NCBI GenBank assembly: GCA_036925085.1
Contig: JAUPFP010000039.1
Coordinates: forward strand, 683,501-747,500
DNA from: Brachycybe producta
Lineage: Eukaryota > Arthropoda > Diplopoda > Playtdesmida > Andrognathidae
DNA: 64,000 bases
Direction of reading: 5' to 3'
The translations under genes and the position numbers were made by a program. The notes beneath the pieces are model-generated. The model was not told where the DNA came from. It ran no database searches and saw only the letters and a program-made list of their open reading frames with translations. The first letter of the stretch is position 1; every line of letters starts with the position of its first letter. Below are positions 11,692 through 30,159 of this stretch, piece by piece.

Positions 11692-13788
11692 ATGAATTTG
11701 ATCGTCGATTTGGTGACCGTTTTGAATGAATTTCTTGCAAACCCCGGCCCGTATCGACCCGCCCTAGCTGTACTTAAGGGTTTAAGAAATGGAGCCGTGT
11801 AAGTATTCATTCTTTATCACCTCATCCCTATTTACTATGGCCCATTCAATTAACCTAATGACCGATGTGATTATGTTTAGTTATGGAGCGAAGATTAGAG
11901 CACCTCACGCTTTCGTCATGACGTTTCTATTCCGTGATGGATCGTAAGTTTCCGTCCGATTGCCCGCCTTTTTTTTGTTCAACCTTTGACCCCCATTAAA
12001 CTTATTCGTTTTCAAGGCTAACAGAGAAATTGAAGTTAATTCTTAGAGCGACGTTGACTCACTCTCGTAACTTAGCATTCTTCGTGTTTGTCTATAAAAG
12101 TTTAAAAGCAATTCTGTCACTTACGTCTTCTTCTTCTTCGACGAAGACGGCATCAAGTTTACGTCCATTGCACGTATTTCTTTCGGGATTTACTGCAGGT
12201 TACGTTGTTTTTCACAAGAAAAATCAAGTTTCCCATCAGGTATAAAATATGCAACAAAGTGGCGCGAATTCGAATGAAGAATGTGTGTTAATGGGCAGTT
12301 GGGCGCAGCCAGAAAAATTCTGTTAGCCCCGCCCTTTTATGAGCATCAGACCAACAAGAAACCCATAAAAACAGAATCATACGCGTAACGAACCTAAATT
12401 ACCAATCAGAACGAACTTTTCTGGTTGCGCCCAAATGCTTGTTATGTGTTATGGGCATATATAAGAACTGTGGTTATGGGTCAGGTGAATGTCGTTTTGA
12501 AATCAGAGCTGGATTCCTTTCACATCATTGGAATGAATAAGAAGGTTGTACGAAAATGGCGTTGTCATTTTATACGTTTTAATATGTGAATTACGCCATA
12601 TTCGTACACTTCTTTTATACCAATTCTGCTTCAGAAATAAATGACGTCGCCACAATGATAGTGGAGAGCAGTACAAATAGCGCTCTTATTTAAAGACGTT
12701 AATATCGTTCACAATTAAATTTTCCCTAAAAAGAGTCATAAATTTTTATAATCAATGTAAAAAAAAATTTAGAAACAACATAAAAATATTAAAATACAGT
12801 CTATTAAAAATATTTTTTTTATTTAAGATTTAAGAAACTAGAAGGGTAATTGTAACGGTATTTAATGTTGATATCTTTTAAAATAAACTTTATATAGACA
12901 ACAATTTTAAAAAAAATATCGTCTGCTAAAAGATGGGCCATTTTTAAATTCGTATAAAAAGCTTATTTTGAAAGATATCAACTTGAAAATACATTAATTG
13001 AGCTACCCTTCTAGTTTATTAAAGAAAATTTTATTTTATTTTCATTTTGCACCTGAAAATGTTGATTAAATCTATGGTTCTTCTTTATTTCTGAAACAAC
13101 AAGTTTCAAGGAAAAGTTTGAAGGTGTTTTAGAAACTAGAAGGGTTATTCAATCACTTCTGGGTATTTTAATGTTGATATCTTTTAAAATAAACATTTTA
13201 TGTCAAGTTTGAAAATGACCGAACTTTATGTAGAGATGGTATTTTTTTAAAAAAAATTTTCTATAAAAAGTTTATTTTGAAAGATATCAACATGCAAATA
13301 CAATTGAGTGATTTAGCTGCCGTTCTAGTTTCTAAAACACTTTCAATGTTTCTTTAGTGTTGCTCTTTTGAGTTTGAAATCAACTCTATTGATTCATTTA
13401 CTTTTCTAGTTTCTAAAACACACTTTCAAATATAGAATAACCAGAGTGTTCTTTTCCATTGTTGTTCATCATTTGCATATTTTATAAATGGCTGGAGGTT
13501 ATATGATTGACTTTATTATATATTTTTCAATTTCAGATAATTCTCTACTTGTTATCGCGTATAATAATGGGATTAGTGAATGTGGCCATCAAGAAGAAAC
13601 TATTAACGTTACCAAAGAACGTTGAATTCTTTCCCTGGGTTGCAGCTACAGTATGGGGAATAGTGATGGTCCTATTCGAATATGAAAGGACCTCACTTCA
13701 GGATTCTTTGGTCTCATCCATGACTTACCTGTACGATGACAGCGAATCTTGGACCAATCTCAAAGATTTCTTGTGGCATAACAAATGA
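11692..13788 (+). CDS. PXMP4: Peroxisomal membrane protein 4 (PMP24), complete, 4 exons
   Basis: Exons read as 11692-11798, 11881-11943, 12017-12239 and 13537-13788, all with GT-AG introns and consistent phases, giving 214 aa (human PXMP4 is about 212). The family is Tim17-like integral proteins of the peroxisomal membrane; the molecular role is not well defined. Family-diagnostic stretches are LAVLKGLRNGAVYGAKIRAP across the first junction, HAFVMTFLFRDGS, a mid-protein LTHSRNLAFFVFVYK block, and a C-terminal LFEYERTSLQ...SSMTYLYDDS block. The start is the first ATG in frame before the conserved block. Introns 1 and 2 are 82 and 73 nt; intron 3 (1297 nt) is swollen by a GGGCGG-box MITE and two foldback elements. 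AATAAA begins one base after the TGA (13789) and again at 13879. Identification is by recalled similarity; I am confident in it. Confidence 0.95.
12291..12441. mobile_element. GGGCGG-box MITE, copy 5, in PXMP4 intron 3
   Basis: Ends CAGTTGGGCGCAGCCAGAAA and TTTCTGGTTGCGCCCAAATG with a CCCCGCCC core. Diverged subfamily; flanks ATGTGTGTTA / ATGTGTTA are near duplicates. Confidence 0.7.
12832..13022. mobile_element. Foldback (CTTCTAGTTTCT) MITE in PXMP4 intron 3
   Basis: Left arm AGAAACTAGAAGGGTAATTG to AATAAACTTT is mirrored by AAGCTTATTTTGAAAGATAT to CTACCCTTCTAGTTT. Non-coding hairpin. Confidence 0.8.
13127..13345. mobile_element. Second foldback MITE in PXMP4 intron 3
   Basis: Same family: GTTTTAGAAACTAGAAGGGT at the left, CCGTTCTAGTTTCTAAAACA at the right, with the GATATCTTTTAAAATAAAC / GTTTATTTTGAAAGATATC arms between. 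Confidence 0.85.
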
Positions 13789-13884
13789 AATAAAAGTCGA
13801 ATTAAAAAAAAAACCTATTAAAAACCAAAAAAAAATATTTATTGTAATTATTTGATTTTAATGGATGTAAAAATATTCAATAAA
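13789..13884 (+). terminator. PXMP4 polyadenylation signals
   Basis: AATAAA occurs at 13789-13794, one base after the stop codon, and again at 13879-13884. The first would leave almost no 3' UTR; the second is the more conventional choice. Which one is used cannot be told from sequence. Confidence 0.6.
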
Positions 13885-14064
13885 AATTGCTTTTTTTTTA
13901 AATAGAATCAATCTATTTATGGTTTTTTTTGTAACCTTTTTTTGTTATTAGTGAATTTTTATATCTCTGGAAAAAAATACCTACTATGTGAATAAAATAT
14001 AATAAATTGCAAAATGCACAATGTTTTGCAAAAAAAAAAATAACTGAGTTTAGAAAGTTAATTT

Positions 14065-14289
14065 TTAGAAAAATGTTATTAAATAAAACATGATTGTTAT
14101 TAACAGAAAGTTTTTAAATAAAGATGCATGAGGGTCATTTGGAAAGTTTTGTCCAGCATATTGGACAAAAATGAACAGTTGTGTAAAAATAGTCACACCA
14201 GCTAACCAACTAATAGAGGCCTGCATTAATATATGGTAAAAGTCCTCTGGTTTCTTAACGAGCCACATCTTCAACCTCCTTGCTAACAT
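14065..14289 (-). CDS. Possible small membrane protein ORF, unrecognised
   Basis: A 74-aa open frame lies antisense just downstream of PXMP4, convergent with it. The N-terminus is basic (MLARRLKMWLVKKPEDF), followed by a hydrophobic segment at about residues 27-45 (ASISWLAGVTIFTQLFIFV) and a second hydrophobic tail from about residue 60. The first 60 residues have more protein-like composition than the surrounding AT-rich DNA, while the last 14 are AT-driven and may be intron or 3' read-through. No family was recognised. It may be one exon of a small (possibly mitochondrial) membrane protein, or chance. No splice sites or upstream exon could be assigned. Confidence 0.3.
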   Translation of the reverse strand: MLARRLKMWLVKKPEDFYHILMQASISWLAGVTIFTQLFIFVQYAGQNFPNDPHASLFKNFLLITIMFYLITFF

Positions 14290-15550
14290 ATTTTACATGA
14301 TTTCATCTCTAAACTTTTGTCCACAAGTGATGGAATCAGAAATTGAAGACATAGACATAGCCATCCGAAGCTTATTAAAGAGCTATTAATGATGCATATT
14401 TCTGGTCTTTCAGAATATACTGTAGTTCTGTTTTAGGACAAATACAATTTGACAATGATGTAGGCCTATTCATTTATGATTGGAAATTAATCCCACAATC
14501 ACATACATGGCTCTTGAGCTGATTGCATTTGTATTGATTTGAATTGTATTGAATGTGATTTTTGTGGATACAGCCACGAGGGTTCTAGAACATTTCACCT
14601 GAAGTTGTTCAAATAAAAGACAGTTCACCTAAACAATTACACCTAAATCAATTAATCTAAATGTTTTGTCACCTAAATGACAGTACACCTAAACCTTTTC
14701 ATCTAATGAAAAGATGCTGACAGCAAAGAAAAAATGGTGCTTTGCAAATAAAGGATGTGAAAATTTCTAAACCCAAATTTCAACTTATTCTCAACATTTT
14801 TCAGCCATGATAAAAAAGTAGAGCTAAACCTATTTAATTATCCTACTATAAATATGATTTTGAAGGAAATCTAACTCTATTATAGCAATTATTGTAACGA
14901 AAGGGTTTGTCCATAATATTACAAATTGTAAGTTTTGGTAGGTAAAATTTGAGTGCCTTAACAGATACTAAGCAAATGAGGAGAAGGGAGGATATACATT
15001 AGGCCACACACATACACAGATAAATTCGTAGTTACACACTGAACCTATAAAACCGGTTTGACATTCAAAAACTGTTTTTGATGATTAGTATTTACGAATA
15101 GGCAAATAATATATACAAATATAAAACTGCAAAAAAAAACAAAAAATGCAGACTTGCATAAGTTGTAAGAATTAATGAGGTTCCATTCTTTTATATTGGT
15201 AATTTTTGGTAACCATTCGAATTTTTTGCCATTTTAAATTACTCGACAACAAGGTAACAACAACTCGGCCAAATTTTTAAAACAGAATCAACTTGTGACC
15301 GAATTTTAAAAAACGTTTTTACACAAAGAGAGAGAGAGAGAGAAGAAAATTTTCTTTTTCCAGGTTAAATGGTTTTACAATAAGAAGAAGAATATAAGTG
15401 ATGGTTATATAAGAAAAATGGCACTTTTAAGTAATTCATTCATCGTTTTAAAGGTCACATTCTGATTCAGTGGGCCAGACCTTCCCATTTGTCCCAGATC
15501 CTGTCATGCAATTGAATATGTCAGTGAATTAGGGACAATATGATTCTCTG

Positions 15551-15643
<93 letters not shown>

Positions 15644-16540
15644 ATAATATGGGGAGGTGTTTTGTGTCTTCATTATAAAAATAATAGCTTTGAATATATT
15701 TTTGACAAGAATCCTAAGAAAATCTATTTATAAAAAAAACTCTTCTAGAAAGTTCATTGACCAATAAAATATACAATTTTTCAATTTTTTTCTACTTGTT
15801 TTTTTTTGCTAATCAGTAGTTTTAAAAAAGAAAAAGCGAAGTATTTTTTACCAGTGGTCAATTACTGACCATCATATCATAAAATATACAGCTTATAATG
15901 TTAAAATAAAAACTTCAAGAAGTAAAGTGATGGTTCAGAGTTTCTCAAAGTTTTGACCACTGGACGGGTCAAAGAATGTATTGGGTGAGCCCTTTTTACT
16001 GTAGATAACCTGTATATGGAAGAATTTATTAGTCAAAATATATAAACAAGACTAGAAGATAAACTCAAAATGCGTGTATTTCAACAATTTCAATCTAAAC
16101 ATTAAAAACTTTGAACCAACTATTAAAGTCTAAAAATATCTATTATCAATGTTTGTTTATTTTTCTTACTTCTATCTATTTGCATTCTACTTCTTTTTTT
16201 TTTAACTCTTTCAATTTATAAATTACTTTTTAGCATGAATTAAAAATGTTTGAATTTAAGACCAGTGTTTCCTGAAAATGCGATACGTGAACCCACTAGG
16301 AGTACGGTGTACTCAACATAATTTTATGTGGCATGCATGCAAGCTAGCATTTTTTTTATTTTAATAGTTATTTATTTTTTAATGTCTATTAGAAAAAAAT
16401 ATAATAAGTAAGAAATAAATTTTAAAATGGTTATAAGATTATTTGTGGATAATTAAAAAATAAAGGCTGCTGCATTTATAAAATTATTGAATAATGGTAC
16501 GTACGCCTGCAGGTGGTGAAAAATCGGCAATAGTAAAATA
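14290..16540. other. Intergenic, no gene seen
   Basis: Contains repeated CACCTAAA words at 14595-14705 and the (TA)n tract. Otherwise unremarkable AT-rich sequence. Confidence 0.5.
15555..15641. repeat. (TA)n microsatellite
   Basis: About 85 bases of uninterrupted TA. Confidence 0.98.
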
Positions 16541-16912
16541 GTAGAATGTTTTATTGGTAAAATAGTAGAATGTTTTATTGGTAAAATGGTAAAATGGTAG
16601 AATGGTAAAATGGTAAAATGGTAAAATGGTAGAATGATAAAATGGTAAAATGGTAGAATGGTAAAATGGTAGAATGGTAGAATGGTAGAATTATAAAATG
16701 GTAAAATTGTAAAATGGTTAAATGATAAAACTCAAAAAAGTAAAATGATAAAACTCTAAAATAGTAAAATGATAAAATGGTAACAATGTAGAATGGTAAA
16801 AGGGTAGAATGGTAAAAGGGTAGAATGGTAAAAGGGTAGAATGGTAAAAGGGTAGAATGGTAAAAGGGTAGAATGGTAAAAGGGTAGAATGGTAAAAGTT
16901 TAGAATGGTAAA
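16541..16912. repeat. Minisatellite of GGTAAAATGGTAGAAT words
   Basis: About 370 bases of a 7-16 base unit, ordered as GGTAAAAT variants on the left and GGTAGAATGGTAAAAG on the right. The long minus-strand frames (LPFYHSTILPFY-type) are translations of the repeat. Confidence 0.95.
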
Positions 16913-17369
16913 ATTTGCACGAAATGAAAATGAAATAGTCCCCATGATTCATTGATTAATCAAACTTTCTAATTCAGATTTGATTTCAAGTTTCTTTTTC
17001 TTTTTTGATGACTTTCGTCAGTTTTTGGGAGACTTTTCCTACTATTTTTCAGGGTTTTCAGGTCGAAACCTTTAGTTTTGGTATGTACATTGTATTCAAG
17101 TTTATTTTTGTAAAAAAATCTCGCTTCATCTATAAATATAATAGATGTGCAATTTTGCATAATGAACATGTTGCACGTGCTGTATGTGAAAACTCAAACC
17201 ACCCTTTAATCAAGTTAAACCGGTTGAAAAATTCGCAATTTTGCTCAATAACCATCGTATACAAAAGATGCCAATCTTTTTTGCTAAAACTACAGGATGC
17301 CCCATAAGTCCGGTGTGATAGGCCACTACTAAACAAAATTAGAGATTTTTGCACGGACAGATCAATTAA

Positions 17370-17787
17370 CAGGGGTGCCCACAGGGGGTAGTCTGATGAG
17401 CAACTCGCCATTTGCCTTTTTGGGGGGTGACTGAAATTTTGTATTAAAATATTTTTATAATAATCAGAATGAGCGAAAATCCAAATTTATTATTTAATTT
17501 ATATTTTAAAAGAAAGTAGTGTTTCAGCCACTGTTATACGTCATATTACAAGTGCAGTTTTCTTACTGCTCGCTACGCTCGCCAGACTTGATAGCAAGTG
17601 TATACTATAAAATAATTGCTCGCTCGCTACGCTAGCAAAATAGGGAAAATATTCATGTTTTCCAAAGTTTAAAGACTGTTTCAAACACATCTTATGGCCA
17701 ATTGAAATTATATTTGCAAAGTTATAAAAAAAACGGGGGGGGGGGGGGTTGAATTCTCCACTGGCTTTGGGGGGTTGGGCACCCCTG
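17370..17787. mobile_element. hAT-like MITE, CAGGGGTGCCCA ends
   Basis: Begins CAGGGGTGCCCA and ends TGGGCACCCCTG, a perfect 12-bp inverted terminus of hAT type. The interior carries CGCTACGCTCGCC words and a poly-G run. No clean 8-bp duplication is visible. Confidence 0.75.
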
Positions 17788-19677
17788 GATTAATATTACT
17801 GGTTATTTGTTCCTATCTATTTCCTGACAATGCAATGATTTCAGCTGCACCAGAACACATTGCAATTGTTATGCGGTTTATTATATCTTTGGGCTTTGAC
17901 AATCAGGGTGAAATTATCCATTAGGCTAAATAGGCGGAAGCCTAGAGATCCGTAACTCTTGCTAACCTGTGCAAAACTTCCAAAAACTTACTAAACTTAT
18001 TGGCATTTTATTGCCTATTAAGGACAAGAAGCCCCCCCCCCCTCTGAGCACCAAATCCCTAGATGTCCTTCTTGGCTTAATCTGGCCTTGTTAATAATGC
18101 ATTTCACATGCTGCAATTGTACTTTTCTTCCTCTGCCACAGGCCTTATCGGTTACTTGTAGAGTGATTTTTTTCAAATTCAAAATCCCTCAGTAATGCAT
18201 TGCTACAAGTAGAGAAATATGAAAAATACGATTATGGGACATCCTGTATAAAGTGGTCCAGTACCACAGTGAATTTATGCAAAACAACACACCACAAACA
18301 TAAACACAAATAAAAGAAACTCTTCATATTTGTAACTTAAGCATTCAAAATTATAAGTGACAAGTTACTTTTACACACGAAATGCGGTTCTTCTTATTTT
18401 GAGAAAAAATTCTTTATTATGAATCATACGGGACACTAACCCTTTCTTTCCTTATTTATGAGAAACTGTTTTATTTTTTAAATGGAAACAAATATTTATT
18501 ACCAAAAAAAAATCTTAAAGATCCTTTTGTAAAAAAAAAGATAAATAAAGAACCAGTTTCATTTTTTTTTTGAAGAACAAATTAATTTTGTTGTGAATAT
18601 TTTTCAAGTTTGAAAACAAAAGTTAGAAGTTAAAAAAATAATTTTGTTGTGAATATTTTAAAATTTGAAACAAAAGTTACAAGAAAAATAATGAGATCAA
18701 TTTTTCAAGCATGTTTTAAATTTTTTTTCCTAAAACCTTGACCTCTCTACAAATTACAAAGACCGTTCCCTCTATTTGTTATATGGCACATTTTAACAAA
18801 AGAAATTGATGCATTTTTTTAAAAAAAGCAACATTTGTGCATTTTTTTAAAAAAAAATACTTTCAAGACAAGAAAAAAAATCAAGAGAAACTCTTTTTGG
18901 GCATTTAAAATAGATTCCTATGTTTTGATTAAATGACTGTCAAGATGGATAAAAGTTTCACCACTTTTGTCCCAAACTTGATTAGAAATTCCAACAGTGT
19001 TTCGTGGCCATCGAAAACCTACAGGTTGATGGCCACCAAATAACCAAATAGCCAACCAACGACTCCACTAACTCACTTGACAGGTATATAGTAAAGGTAA
19101 GAAATAGAGAGATAGAAAACAGGTAAAAAAAAATGAAACATTGACCTTGCACACATTCATAATAAACGAGATGAAAGCACTCTTCTTCTTTTTTCTTGAG
19201 AGCTGAGAGAAAGAGAGCCTGAGAGCAAAATAAAAATTCTGAGAGATTAAAAAGAAAGATGCTTTTCCTAAGGATATCTCATTCTTGTTGAGATCTCCTT
19301 CCAAAGAGGACTTCTTTTTATATGTTACCTGTCCTAACTAACAATATTACCGGACTAACTGGATTCGGAATTCAAGACAACAACAACAACTAAATTGATT
19401 GTCATTTTAAATTTAGGTATGAATTGATCTTTTGTTTTGTTTTTATATTAAAAAAAGTACATACAAAAAATTAACTAATTATTATTAATATTATTGCTAG
19501 TTTGGAATGGGTCATCATCAATGGGTTGTATGGACATTGGTCAATTTCTTCATTTGTATTCAAGCACAGATATGGACACAACAAGGCAAGAAACAGTTTT
19601 AAAGCTGTTTTTAAAGTGTAAACGTACCCTCGTACTCTGGTTATTCTGTCTTTCAGGTGAACAATTAAGAGCAACTT
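17788..19677. other. Intergenic, no gene seen
   Basis: A LINE 3' tail fragment (CTCTGCCACAGGCC near 18133) is the only recognisable item. The missing 5' exon of the CLIP protease could lie here or further left. Confidence 0.45.
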
Positions 19678-20176
19678 GAAAGTGTTTTTAAGAAACTAGA
19701 AAAGGTAGCTCAATCACTTAAAATAAGTTTCTTATATCAGTTTGAAAATGACATAATTTCAAGCAGGCAATATTGTTTTTAAAAAATTTTTTATCTATTT
19801 AAAAAGTTGATTTTAAAAGATGTCAAGATGAAAATACCCTTAAGTGATTAAGCTACACTTCCAGTTTCTAAAACACTTTCTAGTTTCTTTTAATTTTGTA
19901 CTTCTGAAACTGCAGTTCTAATAAAATGTTCAAAAACAACATAGGAAGAAATTGAAAGTGTTTTAGAAACTAGACGGGCAACTCAATCACTTAAGGGTAT
20001 TTTTTCATTTCGATATCTTTTAAAAAATAAACATTTTACGCGAGTTTGAAAATGACTAAACTTAAAGAAGACAATATTTTTAGAAATTTTATCCGTAAAA
20101 AAATCTATTTTGAAGGATATCATCAAAAAATAACTATTAAGTGATTCAGCTACCATTCTAGTTTTTAACACACTTT
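19678..20176. mobile_element. Two foldback MITEs in tandem upstream of the CLIP exon
   Basis: Units at about 19678-19880 and 19954-20176, each with AGAAACTAGA...TCACTTAA at the left and the complement ending TTCTAGTTTTTAACAC or similar at the right. Confidence 0.8.
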
Positions 20177-20471
20177 CAATTTCATCTTAATGTTGCTCCT
20201 GAAATAAACCACAGTTTGAAAATTGTATGTTCGTAAATCAGCTTAATTTAGTTACTCTTAGTTAAGCTCTTGATATAAAAATAACGATACAGTCTTGAAA
20301 CGTGGGGCAATAACAAAACATTCAATAGGTGTGTCCCACTTTTTGAAACTGGTTTATTCTTCTCAAGTTCAAGGGCTCAAGTAAGAGTAACCCACCTTTA
20401 TCAATACATTAATATTTTATTAATATTTTTTAATAAATAATAACATAAATTAATTTTTTGACGTTGCTCAG

Positions 20472-26057
<5,586 letters not shown>

Positions 26058-26361
26058 GGAGAAGCAGACTTAACAAGTTCAACCGAGGTCACAAAAAACA
26101 ACAACATCAGAGTCATATCAGCATCACTTGGTGTGATCAAATTTGAATATAGGATGATGTCCAATTAAAAAAGCCCTCTTTATTAAATCTTTTTTTATTA
26201 TTAATTAAACAAAGGGCTACCTCACTTGTCATGTCTTTTTTTTTTTAAATGTTTTTATGTTTTTAATGGAGATGGGATCGGATGCAATTGCATTTTTTTG
26301 TTATTGTTATTTTTATATAAAAAAAAGTGCGTTTGGTAAACCTGATTAAAAGCTTGTTTTT

Positions 26362-26367
26362 AATAAA
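26362..26367 (+). terminator. Candidate polyadenylation signal of the CLIP protease
   Basis: An AATAAA about 305 bases after the stop codon is the first good hexamer on the plus strand. The context is A-rich, so this is only a candidate. Confidence 0.35.
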
Positions 26368-26805
26368 AAATATTTTCAAAAAAAAAATCTTAATTTAAAT
26401 TTAAAAAAATACATTTGGTTTGGTCGGAAACTAAAGAATTGCTTCTTAATGTAAAGAATCTAGAAGGGTGATTGCACCACCTCTTAGAAAATTCTTTAAA
26501 TGAAAAGAATTTCCGGATGTGCATGATTTTGCCATTTCCTTTTGAAATATGCGTTCTTAAAAAGCCTCACAGGAGGTGGCCATGATGCAAACATGACGTT
26601 AACATATAAACATTGTATACATTTATTGCATTCTCACCTTCACGCTGAAGGTCCCCATATATAAGTTAATCTTCTCAAGAAAGCAAGTATGTCTGGAGAT
26701 AGCATGGTTACCGGACACGTTTTCTTTAGTCTAGTCAAGTCTGAGGTATCACCATATATAAGTTGGTTTTGGTGTGTTATCATCTGTTTAAAGTTGGGTC
26801 GTTTT

Positions 26806-26905
26806 GAATCTCACATAAAAAGCTTATTTTGAAAGATTATAATTATCATCATGAAAAATACCCTTAAGTGATTGAGCTAATGTACCCTTCTAGTTTCTAA
26901 AAATC
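26806..26905. mobile_element. Foldback MITE, right half only
   Basis: Has AAAAAGCTTATTTTGAAAGA to CTTAAGTGATTGAGC and ACCCTTCTAGTTTCTAAAAA. The left half is absent. Confidence 0.6.
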
Positions 26906-27119
26906 ATGTGTTCATAAACAATCTTAACTAAATCTTCATCCAAACGGAAAAAGTCAAATCATCATAATCTTTAAAATAACTTGAATATTTGCATAGTTAT
27001 GACATATATATTTGAAATCTCACCCCCCCCCCCCCCCCCCTCCGCCTTCCACACACATTATTTCTGTTTTCATGAAAAGCAACATCATTGTTTACATTTT
27101 TAAAATTGTTATGCTAATT

Positions 27120-27190
27120 AAAACAGGTTCAGGCACTGACTCGAACCCACACGAGGGGACAAAAGCCCCAGAGAGAGCAGTGCACTATGT
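27120..27190 (-). repeat. Possible tRNA-derived SINE fragment
   Basis: The minus strand contains GTGGGTTCGAGTCAGTG, a good internal promoter box B, preceded by GCACTGCTCTCTCTGGGGC. No complete tRNA fold. Weak call. Confidence 0.35.
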
Positions 27191-27803
27191 CTGGAGTCTG
27201 AAATTTTAACTTGTCTGTGGGTGTGTGGGAGTTCTTACTTTCATATTTAATAAAATGGTTATATTGCTCCCAAATGTAAGTTTCACAGGTAGAAAATTAC
27301 ATTGTATAAAATAAATGGAGGCCCAACCCAGAGGATAAAACTTTAGAGTGAGCCCAGCCAAGCCCATGTGGCCCATGAAGCTCACAAGACCCATAAAGTT
27401 CTTAAAACCCACCAGACCCACACAGCTAATGAGTTTTTTCATAAAATTGTCAGCTACATTTACCAGAAGCAGTGGTAAACAATACCAATGACAGTGTATT
27501 CAATGAAAAGGTGACACTTTTTAGTCTCAAAACACTGATTGCAATAACAACATTATAACACAAGGAATCTTATTTGTCAAAAAACATCAATTATACCATC
27601 CGGATTTGTCTTGCACTAATTACTTGTAGAGTGTAGAGTAAAACTTTTCACCTAAAACATAAAATATGAATATGCAAAACAGCAATTTTCTTCATAAAAT
27701 GTCCATAAATAATTTCCTAAAAAATCCTCAACCTCCAATAGCATGTTTTATGAACAGCTGATTTTTGAATTTTTTCGTTATTAATGCATTTCAGGTGCAA
27801 CAC

Positions 27804-28080
27804 TAATGGTGGGACCACACTAACGTTAACGTCTAACGTACATGATCGCAATAATTAAGGCGTCAAACATATAGATTAAACTACGCGGTAAATGACGCGC
27901 TACATCGCTTTGATGCGTCAAAAAGACCGCCACCCGAGCTATTAATAATGCCGATAACACATTAACCCGTTAAGTCGTGGCTACACTTGTGTTTAATGTC
28001 AAATAACGCGACAATTAACGGCATTAGACGTTAATGTGGCCCCAGCATTAGAGGAACATATTTAACATTATAAACAGTCG
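27804..28080 (+). mobile_element. Dispersed repeat A, forward copy
   Basis: Reverse complement of 8474-8757 over about 270 bases, from CTAATGGTGGGACCACAC to AGAGGAACATATTTAACATT. Confidence 0.8.
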
Positions 28081-28929
28081 ACAAAAAGTCGAACTGTTAA
28101 AGTTGAGCTGCCTTTCTAGTTTCTAAAACAGTTTCAAATTTCTCCTGAAAGACAGAATAATACACATTCAAGGGGCGTTTGCCCTTTAAAACCTCCTTAT
28201 TAAAAATTCAAAATCATATTTAAGTTAGAAATATTTACTGAGTTTGTATTCTGATTCAAATATGTAATTATTGAAATAAATTAATTTTAAATCCTAATCA
28301 ATCAAATATGTTTATAAATTGTTTTAAAAAAATTACCAATAGATGGCACCGTCCATGTCCTTCTAGTATACAATTGGTGCGAATTTCAAACTAGAAAAAG
28401 AAATAAATTGTTTGCAAATTAAGTGAAAAATTCACAAAAAAAAAATTTTATTTGCTGTCATAAAATTCATAAATAATAATTAAAAACATTTAATTGTTTT
28501 ACAGCGAATTTAGTACAATAAAAAAATTTAAATTACAAGATACAAATTGATTTTTGTTTTCTGACAAACCAACAACTGGTTAAAATTAAACCAAATTTTA
28601 TAAAACTTCAGCTTATTTTAAAAAAGCTCCAAATTTAATTCAGAATGGAACTATTTCGTGCAATTCCCTGAATAATTTTCAATTTCTCATTTTCCTTTCT
28701 AAAAAAAATACCAATTGATAACAATAACAAGAAATCTAAATTCATAATCCCACTTTAGCTGAAAATAAAAAAATTGCATTAATTCTAAAATCTATTTTCC
28801 AGCGATTCTCAATCTTCTTTTTAATCATTGTTTTGAGACAAATTACTTTTCAAAGTAATTAATAACAATGAAGGACCTGCACTTGGGGTTGGTTTTCCAA
28901 AATATATTTATTATTAAAGAACTCTGCGT

Positions 28930-29274
28930 AAGAATGCAAGTAGATCATTTATTTTATCCCTGTAGCGTTAGATGGCGCCACTATCCCTCCTCCCATAGAA
29001 ATGTACTGACACTCTTCAAATCTGACTCACCTTCCTTTTTTTTTTGCACGTGGCAAACTTTTAATTGCGTCATCGCTATTTCTACACGTGCTCTCTCTTC
29101 ACTTATATTATGTTCTGGGTATAAGTTTGTCACGTGCTGATAATTAAGGTTGTTTTGGTCGCTTTTATTAGCTAAAAGGAGGCTGCATTCTATTTCAACT
29201 AATTGCATGCGAGTGTAGTTGGCCACCTATGGAGGTTGCAGGCGCCATCTACCTTGCATTTACACAAGTATTTA
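28930..29274 (+). mobile_element. Dispersed repeat B, copy 2
   Basis: Same as 8770-9072 with a 35-base insert after TAGATGGCGCCACTA. The shared GCACGTGGCAAACTTT and GTTTGTCACGTGCTGATAAT blocks are unusually well conserved. Confidence 0.8.
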
Positions 29275-29727
29275 AATCAAAATGATAATTAAACATTTAA
29301 TAAATTGTTTATTACTGTTTCTCGAACCAATGTTTGAAATGTTTCACGTTCTACCACCGCAGATCGAGAACTGCTGAATCTATTAAACTATTCTAGTACC
29401 AAAATTAAAAAATAGGATTATGATTACGAAATGTGGTCATAGAAGATTTATCACAACAAAAAATACCTGTACTGTTAAAACTAGTGGTCCACATTAAACA
29501 CACACCTTCAAAGAAGTGGCAACTCACTCCGGGTCACTGTTCCGTGACCAGAGGAAGATCGAAAGAGAGAGAGACATGAAAAGAGGAATTGTGGTCTCTT
29601 GCCTTTTCAAAATGTACAATTATCGTAACAAACTGCCAAAATAAACTTAAAAGCTGGAACAGAAAAAAAATATATATATGAACCAGTAGAAATAAATCAC
29701 AAGATTATTTCATAATCCTTTAAATTA

Positions 29728-30159
29728 CAGTGGAAACCGTTTAACACGAAATAGGTAAAACTCGAATATTTTTCGTGTTAAAAAAAAACATTTTAATGAT
29801 GTATTTATGGTTAAGTCTTATACGTTAGCATTTGATGGACTGGTCAGACTATGTATCCAACGTAGGTTCCAACACTGGGTAAACTTTGGAAACCTTTGAT
29901 CTGGAACAACGAAACCGACACCTTCCCGAATGCCTTCCAATACTCTCCACTGTCGACCGTTGGACACTCGGCATTCGACACTTGACATCCGTCTCACGGC
30001 CACACTGTGTGTCAAACTATCATTCGTCCAGCGTTCCACGCATAGTGTGTCCCAGGCTAACCTGAGCTTGACTGCATTTAGAAAACTCCTTTCCTTCTAA
30101 GTAACCTGACTCACCTTATATTTCGCATTAAGCGTTTTCGTCTTAAACGATTTCCACTG
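29728..30159. mobile_element. Tigger/pogo-type MITE
   Basis: Starts CAGTGGAAACCGTTTAA and ends TTAAACGATTTCCACTG with TA on both sides. Typical of pogo/Tigger elements. The open frame inside is not recognisable as transposase. Confidence 0.75.

Noticed and set aside
16575-16952. Minus-strand frames rich in LPFYHST
   Set aside because: Direct translation of the GGTAAAATGGTAGAAT minisatellite.
27804-28056. Possible non-coding RNA hairpin because of dense ACGTTAACGTC palindromes
   Set aside because: An inverted copy at 8474-8757 shows it is a dispersed element, which explains the structure.
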